This document shows, piece after piece, positions 56,306 through 64,000 of a stretch of 64,000 nt of DNA. The notes below the pieces were generated by a model. The model saw only the letters and a program-made list of their open reading frames with translations. It was not told where the DNA came from and searched no databases. The stretch is from positions 30,421-94,420 of the forward strand of contig WVZY01000020.1 of NCBI GenBank assembly GCA_011772205.1, given 5' to 3'. Made by a program: the position numbers and the translations under genes. Position 1 is the first letter of the stretch. Each line of letters starts with the position of its first letter. Origin of the DNA: Candidatus Latescibacterota bacterium. GTDB taxonomy: Bacteria; Krumholzibacteriota; Krumholzibacteriia; WVZY01.

Positions 56306-56911
56306 TCATCGGATGGATTTGATCTCGTCGATCACCCAATGATTACCTTCCTGATGCAGTGACACGTATATCTTGTCCTTGAACAACCTCCCATCGTCTG
56401 TGCGTTTATAGTACCACTCCGCCACGGCGAACACTTTTCGCTTCCCGCTATCCATGTTGCGGTACTGCACGAACTCGAATTTCTTGGTGATGGTATATTT
56501 GAACAGATCCGTGAGCAGATAGTAGCTCTGGCTCTTACTGAAACGTCCCCCCGATGGCCCGATGCCTCCGATCGCTATCGCGACCTTGCCTTTCCCGAAA
56601 TGGCGCAGAACTTTCTTGACGTTTTCCTTCTTCCAGCCCACTTCGATATCCGCGAAGCTGGCAAGCGGTCCGGAAGATTCATTCGGCAGCTTCTCGGCGG
56701 GCTCCACAGTTTTCACCTCTGTGGAGTCGAGTTTCTCCGATTTAACCGGTTGCTTTTTTCTTTGAGGTTTCTGCTGGCCGGATAGTTGATACTTTATAGA
56801 GCCGAACGCGGGGTTGAGGGCTGGACATGAAAATGCGGTGTGAGGGTACACTAAGGCACCTCCCACCAAGACGAGCAGCATGGCTGCAGTTATTCGAGCG
56901 GTTCCCGTCAT
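56306..56911 (-). CDS. Secreted protein, possibly DUF4783-like
   Basis: A 201-residue protein with a signal peptide (core TAAMLLVLVGGALVYP). A basic and acidic linker (about residues 45-75) is followed by a C-terminal domain. The order in that domain is SKSQSYYLLTDLF, FEFVQYRNMDSGKRKVFAVAEWYY, then DKIYVSLHQEGNHWVIDEIKS. This resembles DUF4783, an NTF2-like fold family in Bacteroidetes, but I cannot confirm membership without a profile search. It lies 149 bases upstream of the giant kinase gene in the same direction and may be co-transcribed with it. Confidence 0.6.
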   Translation of the reverse strand: MTGTARITAAMLLVLVGGALVYPHTAFSCPALNPAFGSIKYQLSGQQKPQRKKQPVKSEKLDSTEVKTVEPAEKLPNESSGPLASFADIEVGWKKENVKKVLRHFGKGKVAIAIGGIGPSGGRFSKSQSYYLLTDLFKYTITKKFEFVQYRNMDSGKRKVFAVAEWYYKRTDDGRLFKDKIYVSLHQEGNHWVIDEIKSIR

Positions 56912-57114
56912 GATGGTGTAAGCTCGAAACCTTTCTTATTACCGCAAGCTCTATGCCAGAAGCTTTTTATTGAGATTTAACGAGTTGCGCACTTGGAGGG
57001 TTATGAAATCGTCCTCGAATCGAGACTCAGTGTATCAAAAAGTGGACGGTTTCGAGGCCGAGTGTCCCCAATTCGATCCTGCTCAAATGTGATGATCCGT
57101 ACTGCAGGCATGCC

Positions 57115-57627
57115 TCACACCCACGTCCTGGTAACGATGATCCAGAAGATGACACAGCCGACAAAAACCTTGCCCATGATGGCCATTGCCCTGCCGAGAA
57201 ATGACCAGAAACCGATTCGCAGGGCCTCGTCCCAGTTGCCATAATGGGCAAGCTCGCCGAGAACGGCACCAGCAAACGCACCGATGAATCCAAAAATGAC
57301 GCTCCCAATTGGGGGAACGACGGCGCTTCCACCGATCACTCCCATCAGACCTCCGAAGAAAGATCCGATGATGCCCCAGCGGCCCCCTCCCTTTTTCGCG
57401 ACGACCAGCGTTCCCAGTAGGGACTCGATCAGTTCCCCCAGGAGGGCAAGTCCCAGGCAGAGCAGGAAAAATCCCCACGTCATCTTTGTAAAATGAGTGA
57501 CCAGCCCTGCGATGAGGGCAACCACGACGAGGATCCAGTTGCCCGGGATGCCGATCGCGTTGGCTGCGAGAGAACAGGCGAGAAATACATAAAGCAGAAC
57601 GAGGAGAATCTTGTAGATGACGAACAT
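57115..57627 (-). CDS. DUF456 family membrane protein
   Basis: A small membrane protein (170 residues from the ATG at 57627; a GTG nine codons earlier is an alternative). It has the DUF456 signature IGIPGNWILVVVALIAGLVTHF and Gly-rich helices such as LGLALLGELIESLLG, GIIGSFFGGLMGVIGG and FGFIGAFAGAVLGEL. About five to six transmembrane segments. The function of the family is unknown. It follows secF with an 81-base gap. Confidence 0.85.
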   Translation of the reverse strand: MFVIYKILLVLLYVFLACSLAANAIGIPGNWILVVVALIAGLVTHFTKMTWGFFLLCLGLALLGELIESLLGTLVVAKKGGGRWGIIGSFFGGLMGVIGGSAVVPPIGSVIFGFIGAFAGAVLGELAHYGNWDEALRIGFWSFLGRAMAIMGKVFVGCVIFWIIVTRTWV

Positions 57628-57708
57628 TAACCCTGTTGCATTAAAAATAAACACCAGCGGTGCGATGATCGCCGCAAGGTGATCTCTGCAGCGCGCCTGG
57701 ATACTGGG

Positions 57709-58647
57709 TTATTTGGCGGCCTTCACGGCTTTCTTTGGCCGTTTGGCCCTCGCCTTTGCCTTACTGCGACGTGCCTGCCACAAGATCAAGACCGGACTGG
57801 CGATGAACATCGAGGAGTAGGTTCCGATCACTACTCCGACAACCAGTGTGAGGGCGAAGTCCCGAATCACTTCCCCGCCGACGATAGCAAGACAAAGAAC
57901 AACGACCAATGTGGTGAGAGACGTGATGATCGTTCTCGAGAGCACTTCATTTATTGAAGAGTTGACGAGCTGCTCGTAGTTCTCGCGCCGCTTCACTCGA
58001 AGGTTCTCGCGGATGCGGTCGAACAGAACGATCGTGTCATTCAGCGAATATCCGACGATCGTCAGGATGGCTGCGATGACGGCGAGTGATATTTCGCGAT
58101 TTGTCACCGAAAAGAAACCCAAAGTGATCAACACGTCGTGGATGAGCGCGATAATTGCAGCGATGGCGAAACGGAACTCGAATCGCCATGAAATGTAGAC
58201 GATGATCCCGATGAGCGCGTAGATAACCGACCAGAAAGCCGCCGTTCGTAACTCCCCTCCGATTTTTGGGCCAACGGTTTCGGTTCTCCGAATTTCTATC
58301 TGTCGATCCGTAAGAGAACTGGAAAGTGCCTCTTTGATCCTCTCAGAAGCTTCAGCCGCTTCGCCGATCCTTTTCACCTTGATCAGCACCTCTTCGAGCG
58401 CTCCGAAGGTCGTCACCTCCGCTCCCGAAAAGCCGGCTTCATTCATGATGTCCCTGATCTCCTGGAGAGGCACCGGTTGATCCAGGCGCACTTCAACGAG
58501 GCTCCCGCCGGCGAAGTCGATGCTCTGGTTGAATCCCTTATGCATGATTACGGAAACGATTCCAATTGCAATAATGATTAGGGAAATGATCAACGCCTGC
58601 CTGCGCGCCCCGACGAAATTTATATTAGGAGTCTTAAAAAACTGCAT
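57709..58647 (-). CDS. secF: Protein translocase subunit SecF
   Basis: SecF works with SecD to drive the late steps of protein export using the proton gradient. The protein (312 residues) has a first transmembrane helix (LIISLIIIAIGIVSVIM), then QSIDFAGGSLVEVRL, the family's DFxGG motif. Five further helices include VIAAILTIVGYSLNDTIVLFDRIREN, the conserved SecF/RND motif. The tail is very basic (RSKAKARAKRPKKAVKAAK). It is 61 bases downstream of secD. Confidence 0.96.
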   Translation of the reverse strand: MQFFKTPNINFVGARRQALIISLIIIAIGIVSVIMHKGFNQSIDFAGGSLVEVRLDQPVPLQEIRDIMNEAGFSGAEVTTFGALEEVLIKVKRIGEAAEASERIKEALSSSLTDRQIEIRRTETVGPKIGGELRTAAFWSVIYALIGIIVYISWRFEFRFAIAAIIALIHDVLITLGFFSVTNREISLAVIAAILTIVGYSLNDTIVLFDRIRENLRVKRRENYEQLVNSSINEVLSRTIITSLTTLVVVLCLAIVGGEVIRDFALTLVVGVVIGTYSSMFIASPVLILWQARRSKAKARAKRPKKAVKAAK

Positions 58648-58708
58648 CGTATCGATCCTCTTGCGTTCGCTCCTGCGAACCGCCGTTTATTCCACTTTTC
58701 TTCTTATT

Positions 58709-60463
58709 TTAAATGCTCAGCTTTCTCAGCACCAATCTCGCCGTCACGAACTCGAACACCGTTCGAGTGCACAGGAGCGCCGTGAACATACTCGCAACGA
58801 TGCCGATGCTCAATGTGGTGGCAAATCCTTTGATCGGGCCGGTGCCGAACTGATACAAGACAAATGCGGTGATCAAGGTCGTGAGATTTGCGTCGAAAAT
58901 CGTTGTGAACGCCCTGTCGTAGCCGCTGTCGATCGCGCTTCTAACGGTTTTCGCCTTTGCCAGCTCCTCGCGTATTCGCTCGAAGATCAGCACGTTTGCA
59001 TCGATCGCCATACCGATCGTCAGAATCAAACCGGCAATACCTGGCAGAGTGAGCGCAGCGTGCAGCCGCGCGAGCGTGGCCAGTATGATGATCAGGTTGA
59101 GTACCAGTGCGGCACAGGCCAGCAATCCCGAGAGCCGGTAATAAACCGCCATGAAGAGCATCACCAGGATAAAGCCAATGATTGCCGCGCGGACGCCCAG
59201 CACGATCGAGTCATGGCCAAGGCTCGGTCCTACCGTGCGCTCCTCTTTGATGTCCACTTCGTATGGAAGCGCACCCGCTCTCAAGACGATCGCGAGGTCG
59301 CCTGCTTCTTCATCGGCACCAATCCCCGTAATCCGGCCATCGCCACCAGGGATCTTGGTCTGGACGACGGGAGCCGAACGGATCTTTCGATCGAGGACGA
59401 TGGCGATTTGCCTCCCGATGTTTTCCCCCGTGAAGCGGGCGAAGATCAACGCACCCTCTCGGTTCAATTGAAAGATGACGTTGAGTTGTGCAGGATTGTC
59501 CGGATCCGGGCGCGTGGAGGCATTCACCAGCGTCCGGCCAGTGAGCGTGGCTGTTTTCTCGACCAAATAGAGAACCTTTCCCTCGCCGCCGCCTTCGACA
59601 GGCCGGGATTCGAAGTCCCACAGGAATTCGGACTGTCGCGGGATGATCCTCTGGGCTTGCGGTGTTTTGAGGAGGAGGTCGACCGTCTCGATGTTCCGTT
59701 GATCGACGACAACCCCACCATGGGCGGAGGAGATAAGGTATGATGTGAAGGGCCTCTCTTCCTCTATGGTCTGGAATGGGACCTCTACCTCTTCAGCGCC
59801 TGGAATAGGCGGGAAAAGAGAATCAGCGGGCCCCGCAATCGAGGTGGTATCCACCGCCGGTGTGTCTGCCTGGGCGATCAACTCTTCGGTGGTGGGGATC
59901 TCTTCGAAGACTCCGGATTCGGGTTGATCGACCGCCCGTTCTTCGGAGGTGTCCTCGACACCGCTCGTATCGACAACCGCCCCATCTACGCGCACTCCCT
60001 TGAGCGCTAAATCCAGATCACGCAGAACCCGCGCCAGCTCTTGCCTTTCACGCACCAGGCGGAATTCCAGGAGTGCCGTTTGGCCGATGAGAGACTTTGC
60101 CCGCTCGGCGTCTTGAAGACCGGGGAGCTGAATGATAATCCGTTTTCCGCCTTGCTTCTGTATGATGGGTTCAGCAACCCCAAACTGGTCCACGCGATTA
60201 CGAAGAATCTTTATCGTCCGGTCCATCGCGTCTTTTTTCGCATCGTCATCGAGCGCGGCATCATCTACTTCGAGTACGAGGTGCATGCCGCCCTGAAGAT
60301 CCAGGCCCAGCCTGACGATCGACTCGATATACTTACTGCGCTGCTCGGTCGAGAGCTGGGCGCGGTCTTCCACGGACATCCCGTAGAAGCGCACACTCGG
60401 ATAGAGGGAATAAAGTGAAAAGAGAATGACGGCAAATATTAATATAATTTTCCACTTGCGCAT
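58709..60463 (-). CDS. secD: Protein translocase subunit SecD
   Basis: SecD, 584 residues, with an N-terminal helix (IILIFAVILFSLYSLYPSV), RLGLDLQGGMHLVLEVD (residues 51-67), and the P1 periplasmic domain. Five C-terminal helices include GIAGLILTIGMAIDANVLIFERIREEL. The P1 domain is interrupted at about residues 152-236 by an acidic, Pro/Thr/Ser-rich stretch (for example PTTEELIAQADTPAVDTTS) that I do not know from standard SecD; it looks unstructured. It is preceded by a strong promoter and a leader of about 200 bases with a terminator-like hairpin. Confidence 0.95.
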   Translation of the reverse strand: MRKWKIILIFAVILFSLYSLYPSVRFYGMSVEDRAQLSTEQRSKYIESIVRLGLDLQGGMHLVLEVDDAALDDDAKKDAMDRTIKILRNRVDQFGVAEPIIQKQGGKRIIIQLPGLQDAERAKSLIGQTALLEFRLVRERQELARVLRDLDLALKGVRVDGAVVDTSGVEDTSEERAVDQPESGVFEEIPTTEELIAQADTPAVDTTSIAGPADSLFPPIPGAEEVEVPFQTIEEERPFTSYLISSAHGGVVVDQRNIETVDLLLKTPQAQRIIPRQSEFLWDFESRPVEGGGEGKVLYLVEKTATLTGRTLVNASTRPDPDNPAQLNVIFQLNREGALIFARFTGENIGRQIAIVLDRKIRSAPVVQTKIPGGDGRITGIGADEEAGDLAIVLRAGALPYEVDIKEERTVGPSLGHDSIVLGVRAAIIGFILVMLFMAVYYRLSGLLACAALVLNLIIILATLARLHAALTLPGIAGLILTIGMAIDANVLIFERIREELAKAKTVRSAIDSGYDRAFTTIFDANLTTLITAFVLYQFGTGPIKGFATTLSIGIVASMFTALLCTRTVFEFVTARLVLRKLSI

Positions 60464-60843
60464 GATGACCTCGTCAAATTCTCGAGAAAAAAATAGGGTG
60501 ACGCGCCGGCTGATCCCTGCGCTGACACCAACGGTGCCTGGCTCGCTCCACCTCTCCTACATCCGTTCTCATCCCACCGGGCCTGCCGGGCAAGCCTTTG
60601 TCTGAACGGCTACCTCTTATGGACGAGAGAATCCCAGCCAAACGAGAGGTGAGACACTAAACAAAACGGAAATTATATACTTTCCGGGGGCACAGTCAAC
60701 GGAAAAGTCCCCCGAATCCAAAGCGCTTCACCCGCCTCGCCGCCAAACAGTACGCCACGCCTATGAAAGCCCGCAGGCCTTCGATGCCCTCGCAACCCCT
60801 TCTCTCCTCATCGTCCATCTGTAAGGGAATGGATGCCAAGCGG
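60464..60843 (-). promoter_or_regulatory. secD promoter and long leader
   Basis: Minus strand: TTGACT (60698-60693), 16 bases, TATAAT (60676-60671), start near 60664. The leader runs about 200 bases to secD. In its last part GGTG...GCGC pairs with GCGC...CACC (60529-60497) and is followed by TATTTTTTT (60495-60487), about 25 bases before the start codon. That layout could be an attenuator. The rest of the stretch, towards pdxJ, holds no gene. Confidence 0.6.
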
Positions 60844-61560
60844 CTACAATCGCCCCATCTGCTTCAGCATATCCCTGACCGCTTGCTCCAGACCGATAAA
60901 AAGCGCGCGTGCGATGATGGCATGGCCAATGTTGAGTTCTTCGATTTCTGGCACTTGTGCCACTGCTGTAACGTTGTGATAATCGAGCCCGTGGCCGGCA
61001 TGGGCGGCCATACCGAAATGGCGGATCGCCGAAGCGGTCTCCTTTATCTTCTCGAGTTCGCTTTCGCGGGTTGCAGCGGTTGCGTTGGCATATTGACCCG
61101 TATGAATCTCCACTGCCTGGAATTTCAGATGGGCCGCCTCCTTGATTTGTTCGAGATCCGGATCCAGAAACGCGCACAGCTTGATACCGGCATCTTTGAG
61201 GGTAACGATGAGATCTCCGATACCAGGCCCAACGCTTTTCAAATCGAGTCCCCCTTCGGTCGTCACCTCTTCCCTCTTCTCGGGTACCAAAGTCACCGAG
61301 TCGGGATGCAGTGCGAGCGCGATCTCATGCATCTCGGGCGTCGCGGCCATCTCCAAGTTCAGAGCGGTCTTGACGACTTCACGGATCAGTCTTGCGTCTC
61401 TGTTCTGGATGTGCCGGCGGTCTTCCCTCAAGTGGATGGTAATCTGATCGGCCCCGGCCATCTCCGCAACAACGGCAGCGCTCAACGGATCCGGTTCGAC
61501 CGTCCTTCTCGCCTGGCGTACCGTGGCCACATGATCGATGTTCACACCTAACCGCACCAT
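60844..61560 (-). CDS. pdxJ: Pyridoxine 5'-phosphate synthase
   Basis: PdxJ condenses 1-deoxyxylulose 5-phosphate with 3-amino-2-oxopropyl phosphate to pyridoxine 5'-phosphate in the DXP-dependent vitamin B6 pathway. Motifs: MVRLGVNIDHVATVRQARR, GADQITIHLREDRRHI, the catalytic His/Glu region VTLVPEKREEVTTEGGLDL, and AHAGHGLDYHNV. Length is 238 residues from the ATG at 61560, which has GAGGAGG eight bases upstream. Gaps of about 180 bases on either side suggest its own promoter (TTCATC-17-TAGAAT can be read just upstream). Confidence 0.95.
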   Translation of the reverse strand: MVRLGVNIDHVATVRQARRTVEPDPLSAAVVAEMAGADQITIHLREDRRHIQNRDARLIREVVKTALNLEMAATPEMHEIALALHPDSVTLVPEKREEVTTEGGLDLKSVGPGIGDLIVTLKDAGIKLCAFLDPDLEQIKEAAHLKFQAVEIHTGQYANATAATRESELEKIKETASAIRHFGMAAHAGHGLDYHNVTAVAQVPEIEELNIGHAIIARALFIGLEQAVRDMLKQMGRL

Positions 61561-61738
61561 ATGTCGCTCCTCCTCGGGCACTTATTCTAATTGAAATGGT
61601 TCACGAGATGAACTGCTCAGCCTCCAACACCTGCGCTGCGGCTCATGCAAGCGGCTCTCCGCGCATAAAAAGCTCCATGCTTCAAAGCGGCGCCGTGATG
61701 CCTGCAAGAGCCGCTTTCGGGATATCTTTCAACACCGA

Positions 61739-62914
61739 TCAATCTATCAGCTCAGAAACAAAAACCAGCTGAACACCTGACACTTCACAAAGAGCCCTGC
61801 TTTTACGGAGCACATCGAGCGACCATCGCTTTGGATGGGCAATACCCACCGCGCGACCCCTTTGCCTTGCGATGGACACGAGGCGCTGCAGGCGTTCTTC
61901 GATGATGTTTGGATCGCTTGCATCGGCGTCCAGAAAGATGGTGTTTCTCGCCGTCCCCACCCCCATGCTTTTCGCAGTATTATAGGCTATCGATTTGTGC
62001 GAAGTCAAAGAATCGAGGAAGAAAAGCCCCCGCCTCCGGAGAACCGAGAGAACCACTCTCATCACCCGCTCGTCCTGCGTGGCTTTCGATCCCATGTGAT
62101 TGTTTACTCCCGAGACTCCCGGGATTTGCTCGAGGTAGCTCTCGACGAGCTGCCGAATCCTCCGATTGCTCATGCTGGTGAGCACCATTTCGACGTCCGA
62201 ATCGTTCGGCTCTTCCGCTTCCATTGGGAGATGGAGCAGTATTTCTTTGCCCGACCTGCTTGCGAGTGCCGCGATGGATTCGGAGTGCGGGAGGGAAGGA
62301 ATGATGGTTATGGTCAGGGGAAAATCGAGAGCGAAAATGTCCTCGATGAGACTGTTCTTAGAATATCCAAAATCATCTACGACGATCGCGAGTTTCGGGC
62401 GGGCCGTTTTGTCGATGATGGAAATGCGTTCGCCTTTTCGAATGAAAATGAGATGGGTGCGGTGCTTTTTAGTACCTACATCGAACCGGAGGACGTTCCC
62501 GTCCGATTCCTCTACGGCCTCACGCACACTCAGACCCGCCCTGCGGACGGCCTTCGTCAGGGCAACGTTCACGCGCACGAGATCACACTCATCCCCGCAG
62601 GGTACATCCCAACGCTTGTAATAGCACTTCCAGCCTCCGACCGTCTTGATTTCGATCCGCCCCTTCATGCGATCTCTGAGCCTCAATTGCTCGAGCGCAT
62701 CCAGAAGCTGCTTCCCAACAGCGTCCTGGACCTCGTCGTAATAGACGGTAAATCCGCGTTCCAGTAGAAACGCCTTACCGCGCGGTGACTTGAAGTACTT
62801 GACGAGCCCCACACCCCCAACAAGAGTGATGACGAGAAAAGCAAGAAGCAGCTTCACGCGAACGGGAGTGTGCTGCTTCTTGCGGGATTGCGTGCTGCGG
62901 GATCTCTTTGGCAT
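61739..62914 (-). CDS. Divergent polysaccharide deacetylase family protein (YibQ-like)
   Basis: A 391-residue protein with one N-terminal transmembrane or signal-anchor helix (VKLLLAFLVITLVGGVGLVKYF) after a very basic start. The C-terminal half is a NodB-like divergent polysaccharide deacetylase (DUF610): KLAIVVDDFGYSKN (paired Asp), ITIIPSLPHSES, LLHLPMEAEEP, VNNHMGSKATQDE (metal His), FFLDSLTS and AVGIAHPKRWSL. The fold deacetylates sugars, but this divergent branch has no proven substrate; murein-linked work in the periplasm is likely. Genomic neighbours are pdxJ downstream and a lipoprotein gene upstream. Confidence 0.85.
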   Translation of the reverse strand: MPKRSRSTQSRKKQHTPVRVKLLLAFLVITLVGGVGLVKYFKSPRGKAFLLERGFTVYYDEVQDAVGKQLLDALEQLRLRDRMKGRIEIKTVGGWKCYYKRWDVPCGDECDLVRVNVALTKAVRRAGLSVREAVEESDGNVLRFDVGTKKHRTHLIFIRKGERISIIDKTARPKLAIVVDDFGYSKNSLIEDIFALDFPLTITIIPSLPHSESIAALASRSGKEILLHLPMEAEEPNDSDVEMVLTSMSNRRIRQLVESYLEQIPGVSGVNNHMGSKATQDERVMRVVLSVLRRRGLFFLDSLTSHKSIAYNTAKSMGVGTARNTIFLDADASDPNIIEERLQRLVSIARQRGRAVGIAHPKRWSLDVLRKSRALCEVSGVQLVFVSELID

Positions 62915-63060
62915 AGTGCCGTAACTCTGGGATTGGTGACTCCAGACTCCAACGATGAACGTAAATCAAATGTAAGGCTGTGATGGACTATAGGAACGTC
63001 TCTGTATGATGTCAAGGTGATGTCATGAACGCGGATCGGGAGCCATGGGACCCAGTGAAA

Positions 63061-63089
63061 GAACCGGCGGCCTGGGTGGCCGCCGGTTT
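63061..63089 (-). terminator. Strong hairpin terminator after the lipoprotein gene
   Basis: A perfect 11-base stem (AACCGGCGGCC at 63062-63072 with its complement at 63078-63088, loop of five) lies 44 bases after the lipoprotein stop. On the minus strand it is followed by CTTTC, so the T-run is weak. Confidence 0.55.
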
Positions 63090-63132
63090 GGGTACCCAAT
63101 CGAATGGGATATCGATGCCGAATCGTCGTCTA

Positions 63133-63705
63133 TTAGATGTTGTCGCGCCACTCAACGATGCGCCAGATGCTGTCGCCGTCGACTTCTGCATAGCGGATGT
63201 AGAAAAGGGCCCGAAGTTCCAAGCACTGGAGCGTCCAATCGTTCGATGTCAGGGCGATGAACGTGTATTCGACCGTTCTCTGATACCAGGTCTCCCCTTC
63301 ATAGGGCGGCTCGGTCTTCGGCACCTCGATCCAGGGGCCTTCGGGAGTCAGCCAAAGGGAGATATTCGTAACCGCCCCGTATACTGGGTGCGGGTAGCCC
63401 GAGAACATATTTTTGGCGGACTTCAATTCCTCTTCCCTACCCCATCCTTCGGGTATGTCGTCTCCAACATCATCCACTCCAAACTTGAAAAAGAAGTCAT
63501 CGTCGATAATCCTGGTGAAGCATTCGTAATTGCGTTCCTCGACGACTTTTACAAGATAAGGAAAGACATCGTCCTTTTCTTTCAGCTCGGGACACGTTGG
63601 TTCTACCGGAGCGGGCGGCTTGTACAGGAGTTTTCTGTCATTGCACGACGTGAGAAAAACAAAACAAGAAATGGCCGTAACAAATGATGCGGCGCGCGGA
63701 TTCAT
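63133..63705 (-). CDS. Lipoprotein, NTF2-like fold predicted (first of two tandem copies)
   Basis: A 190-residue lipoprotein: signal peptide ending in LTSC (Cys 21). The mature part has a helix-rich opening (DDVFPYLVKVVEERNYECFTR), then FFFKFG, WGREEELKSAKNMFSG and several strands ending in ELRALFYIRY and IWRIVEWRD. The pattern of start helices, a WxREEE helix and a curved sheet ending in W-R-I-x-x-W fits NTF2/SnoaL-like folds; this is inferred. Families of such lipoproteins are common in Eisenbacteria-like genomes. The ATG has GGAG nine bases upstream. The next gene upstream is a paralogue. Confidence 0.75.
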   Translation of the reverse strand: MNPRAASFVTAISCFVFLTSCNDRKLLYKPPAPVEPTCPELKEKDDVFPYLVKVVEERNYECFTRIIDDDFFFKFGVDDVGDDIPEGWGREEELKSAKNMFSGYPHPVYGAVTNISLWLTPEGPWIEVPKTEPPYEGETWYQRTVEYTFIALTSNDWTLQCLELRALFYIRYAEVDGDSIWRIVEWRDNI

Positions 63706-63783
63706 GAGACGAAGCTCCTTTTGAAAATTCCAAGACCCCGCTATGCGAAATGGAAATCCCTTACTGGCTGAAGGAATCCCCTA

Positions 63784-64000
63784 TTACTTGATGTCATCGT
63801 TCCACTGAACGATCCGCCAGATTTCCTCGTTGTCATCGTAACGGACAATGAAGAGCGCTCTCAATTCCAAACCCTGAAGTGTATAGTCCTTGGTCGTCGT
63901 GACGATCAATGTGTATTCAACTGTTCTCTGGTACCAGATCTCACCTTCATAGGGCGGCTCGGTTTTCGGCACCTCGATCCAGGGGCCTTCGGGAGTCAGG
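63784..64000 (-). CDS. Second tandem copy of the NTF2-like lipoprotein (C-terminal part, window edge)
   Basis: The last 71 codons of a gene closely related to the one at 63133-63705. LTPEGPWIEVPKTEPPYEGE is shared exactly, as is YQRTVEYT, and both end in IWRIVxWxD. The 5' part, with any signal peptide, is outside the window. The nucleotide sequences are nearly identical around 63318-63347 and 63971-63999, pointing to a recent duplication or gene conversion. Confidence 0.75.
   Translation of the reverse strand, partial: LTPEGPWIEVPKTEPPYEGEIWYQRTVEYTLIVTTTKDYTLQGLELRALFIVRYDDNEEIWRIVQWNDDIK

Noticed and set aside
58520..59743. 407-codon plus-strand frame opposite secD and secF
   Set aside because: Antisense to two certain genes, crossing the gap between them; no signal of its own.

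Overview
The window is about 64 kb of ordinary bacterial chromosome with roughly balanced base composition. It is densely coding: 44 genes, two of them cut by the window edges, and most on the minus strand. I see no rRNA, tRNA, CRISPR array or insertion sequence. The gene families suggest a member of the FCB group or a neighbouring candidate phylum (Eisenbacteria, Krumholzibacteriota or Latescibacterota-like). The clues are a secreted 'asparagine synthetase B'-type protein, a DUF4159/DUF4175/TPR operon, SelB, and tandem NTF2-like lipoproteins. This placement is an inference from gene families, not from a marker tree.

Layout. 1-2.3 kb: a yicC-gmk-rpoZ-coaBC operon on the minus strand behind a good sigma-70 promoter, with rqcH (NFACT) diverging from it. 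4.4-13.1 kb: a secreted orphan protein, then a minus-strand housekeeping run (rho, rpmE, DUF1385, prfA, prmC, murA, selB). 13.4-25.9 kb: a TPR lipoprotein, priA, and a signalling operon. That operon holds a GGDEF response regulator, a soluble histidine kinase, two very large membrane histidine kinases that each carry a C-terminal HD-GYP domain, and a CheY-like receiver. It is preceded by a well-formed -24/-12 (sigma-54) promoter. 26-35.1 kb: tsaD and a compact nitrogen cluster, glnB, glnE, glnD and glnA. glnA has exactly superimposed sigma-70 and sigma-54 promoters.

35.1-38.8 kb: nnr, a HAD hydrolase, a CPBP membrane protease and a zinc-ribbon protein. 39.2-46.8 kb: an envelope operon (DUF4159, DUF4175, TPR, 'AsnB-like'). 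47.2-50.8 kb: a secreted beta-propeller/transglutaminase and cstA. 51.1-56.2 kb: a giant 1685-residue NtrY-like kinase. 56.3-62.9 kb: a small secreted protein, DUF456, secF, secD, pdxJ and a divergent polysaccharide deacetylase. The window ends in two tandem copies of a lipoprotein gene, the second incomplete.

How it fits together. The nitrogen genes encode the complete PII/uridylyltransferase/adenylyltransferase/glutamine synthetase cascade, with the modified tyrosines of PII and GlnA present. The best candidate for an undescribed system is the 17.2-25.9 kb module: sigma-54-driven, with c-di-GMP synthesis-type and degradation-type domains joined to histidine kinases in single polypeptides. 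One of the two HD-GYP domains has lost the metal-binding His of its HD motif. A second candidate is the four-gene envelope operon, which is bracketed by two secreted proteins that both look like glutamine-amidotransferase-fold proteins.
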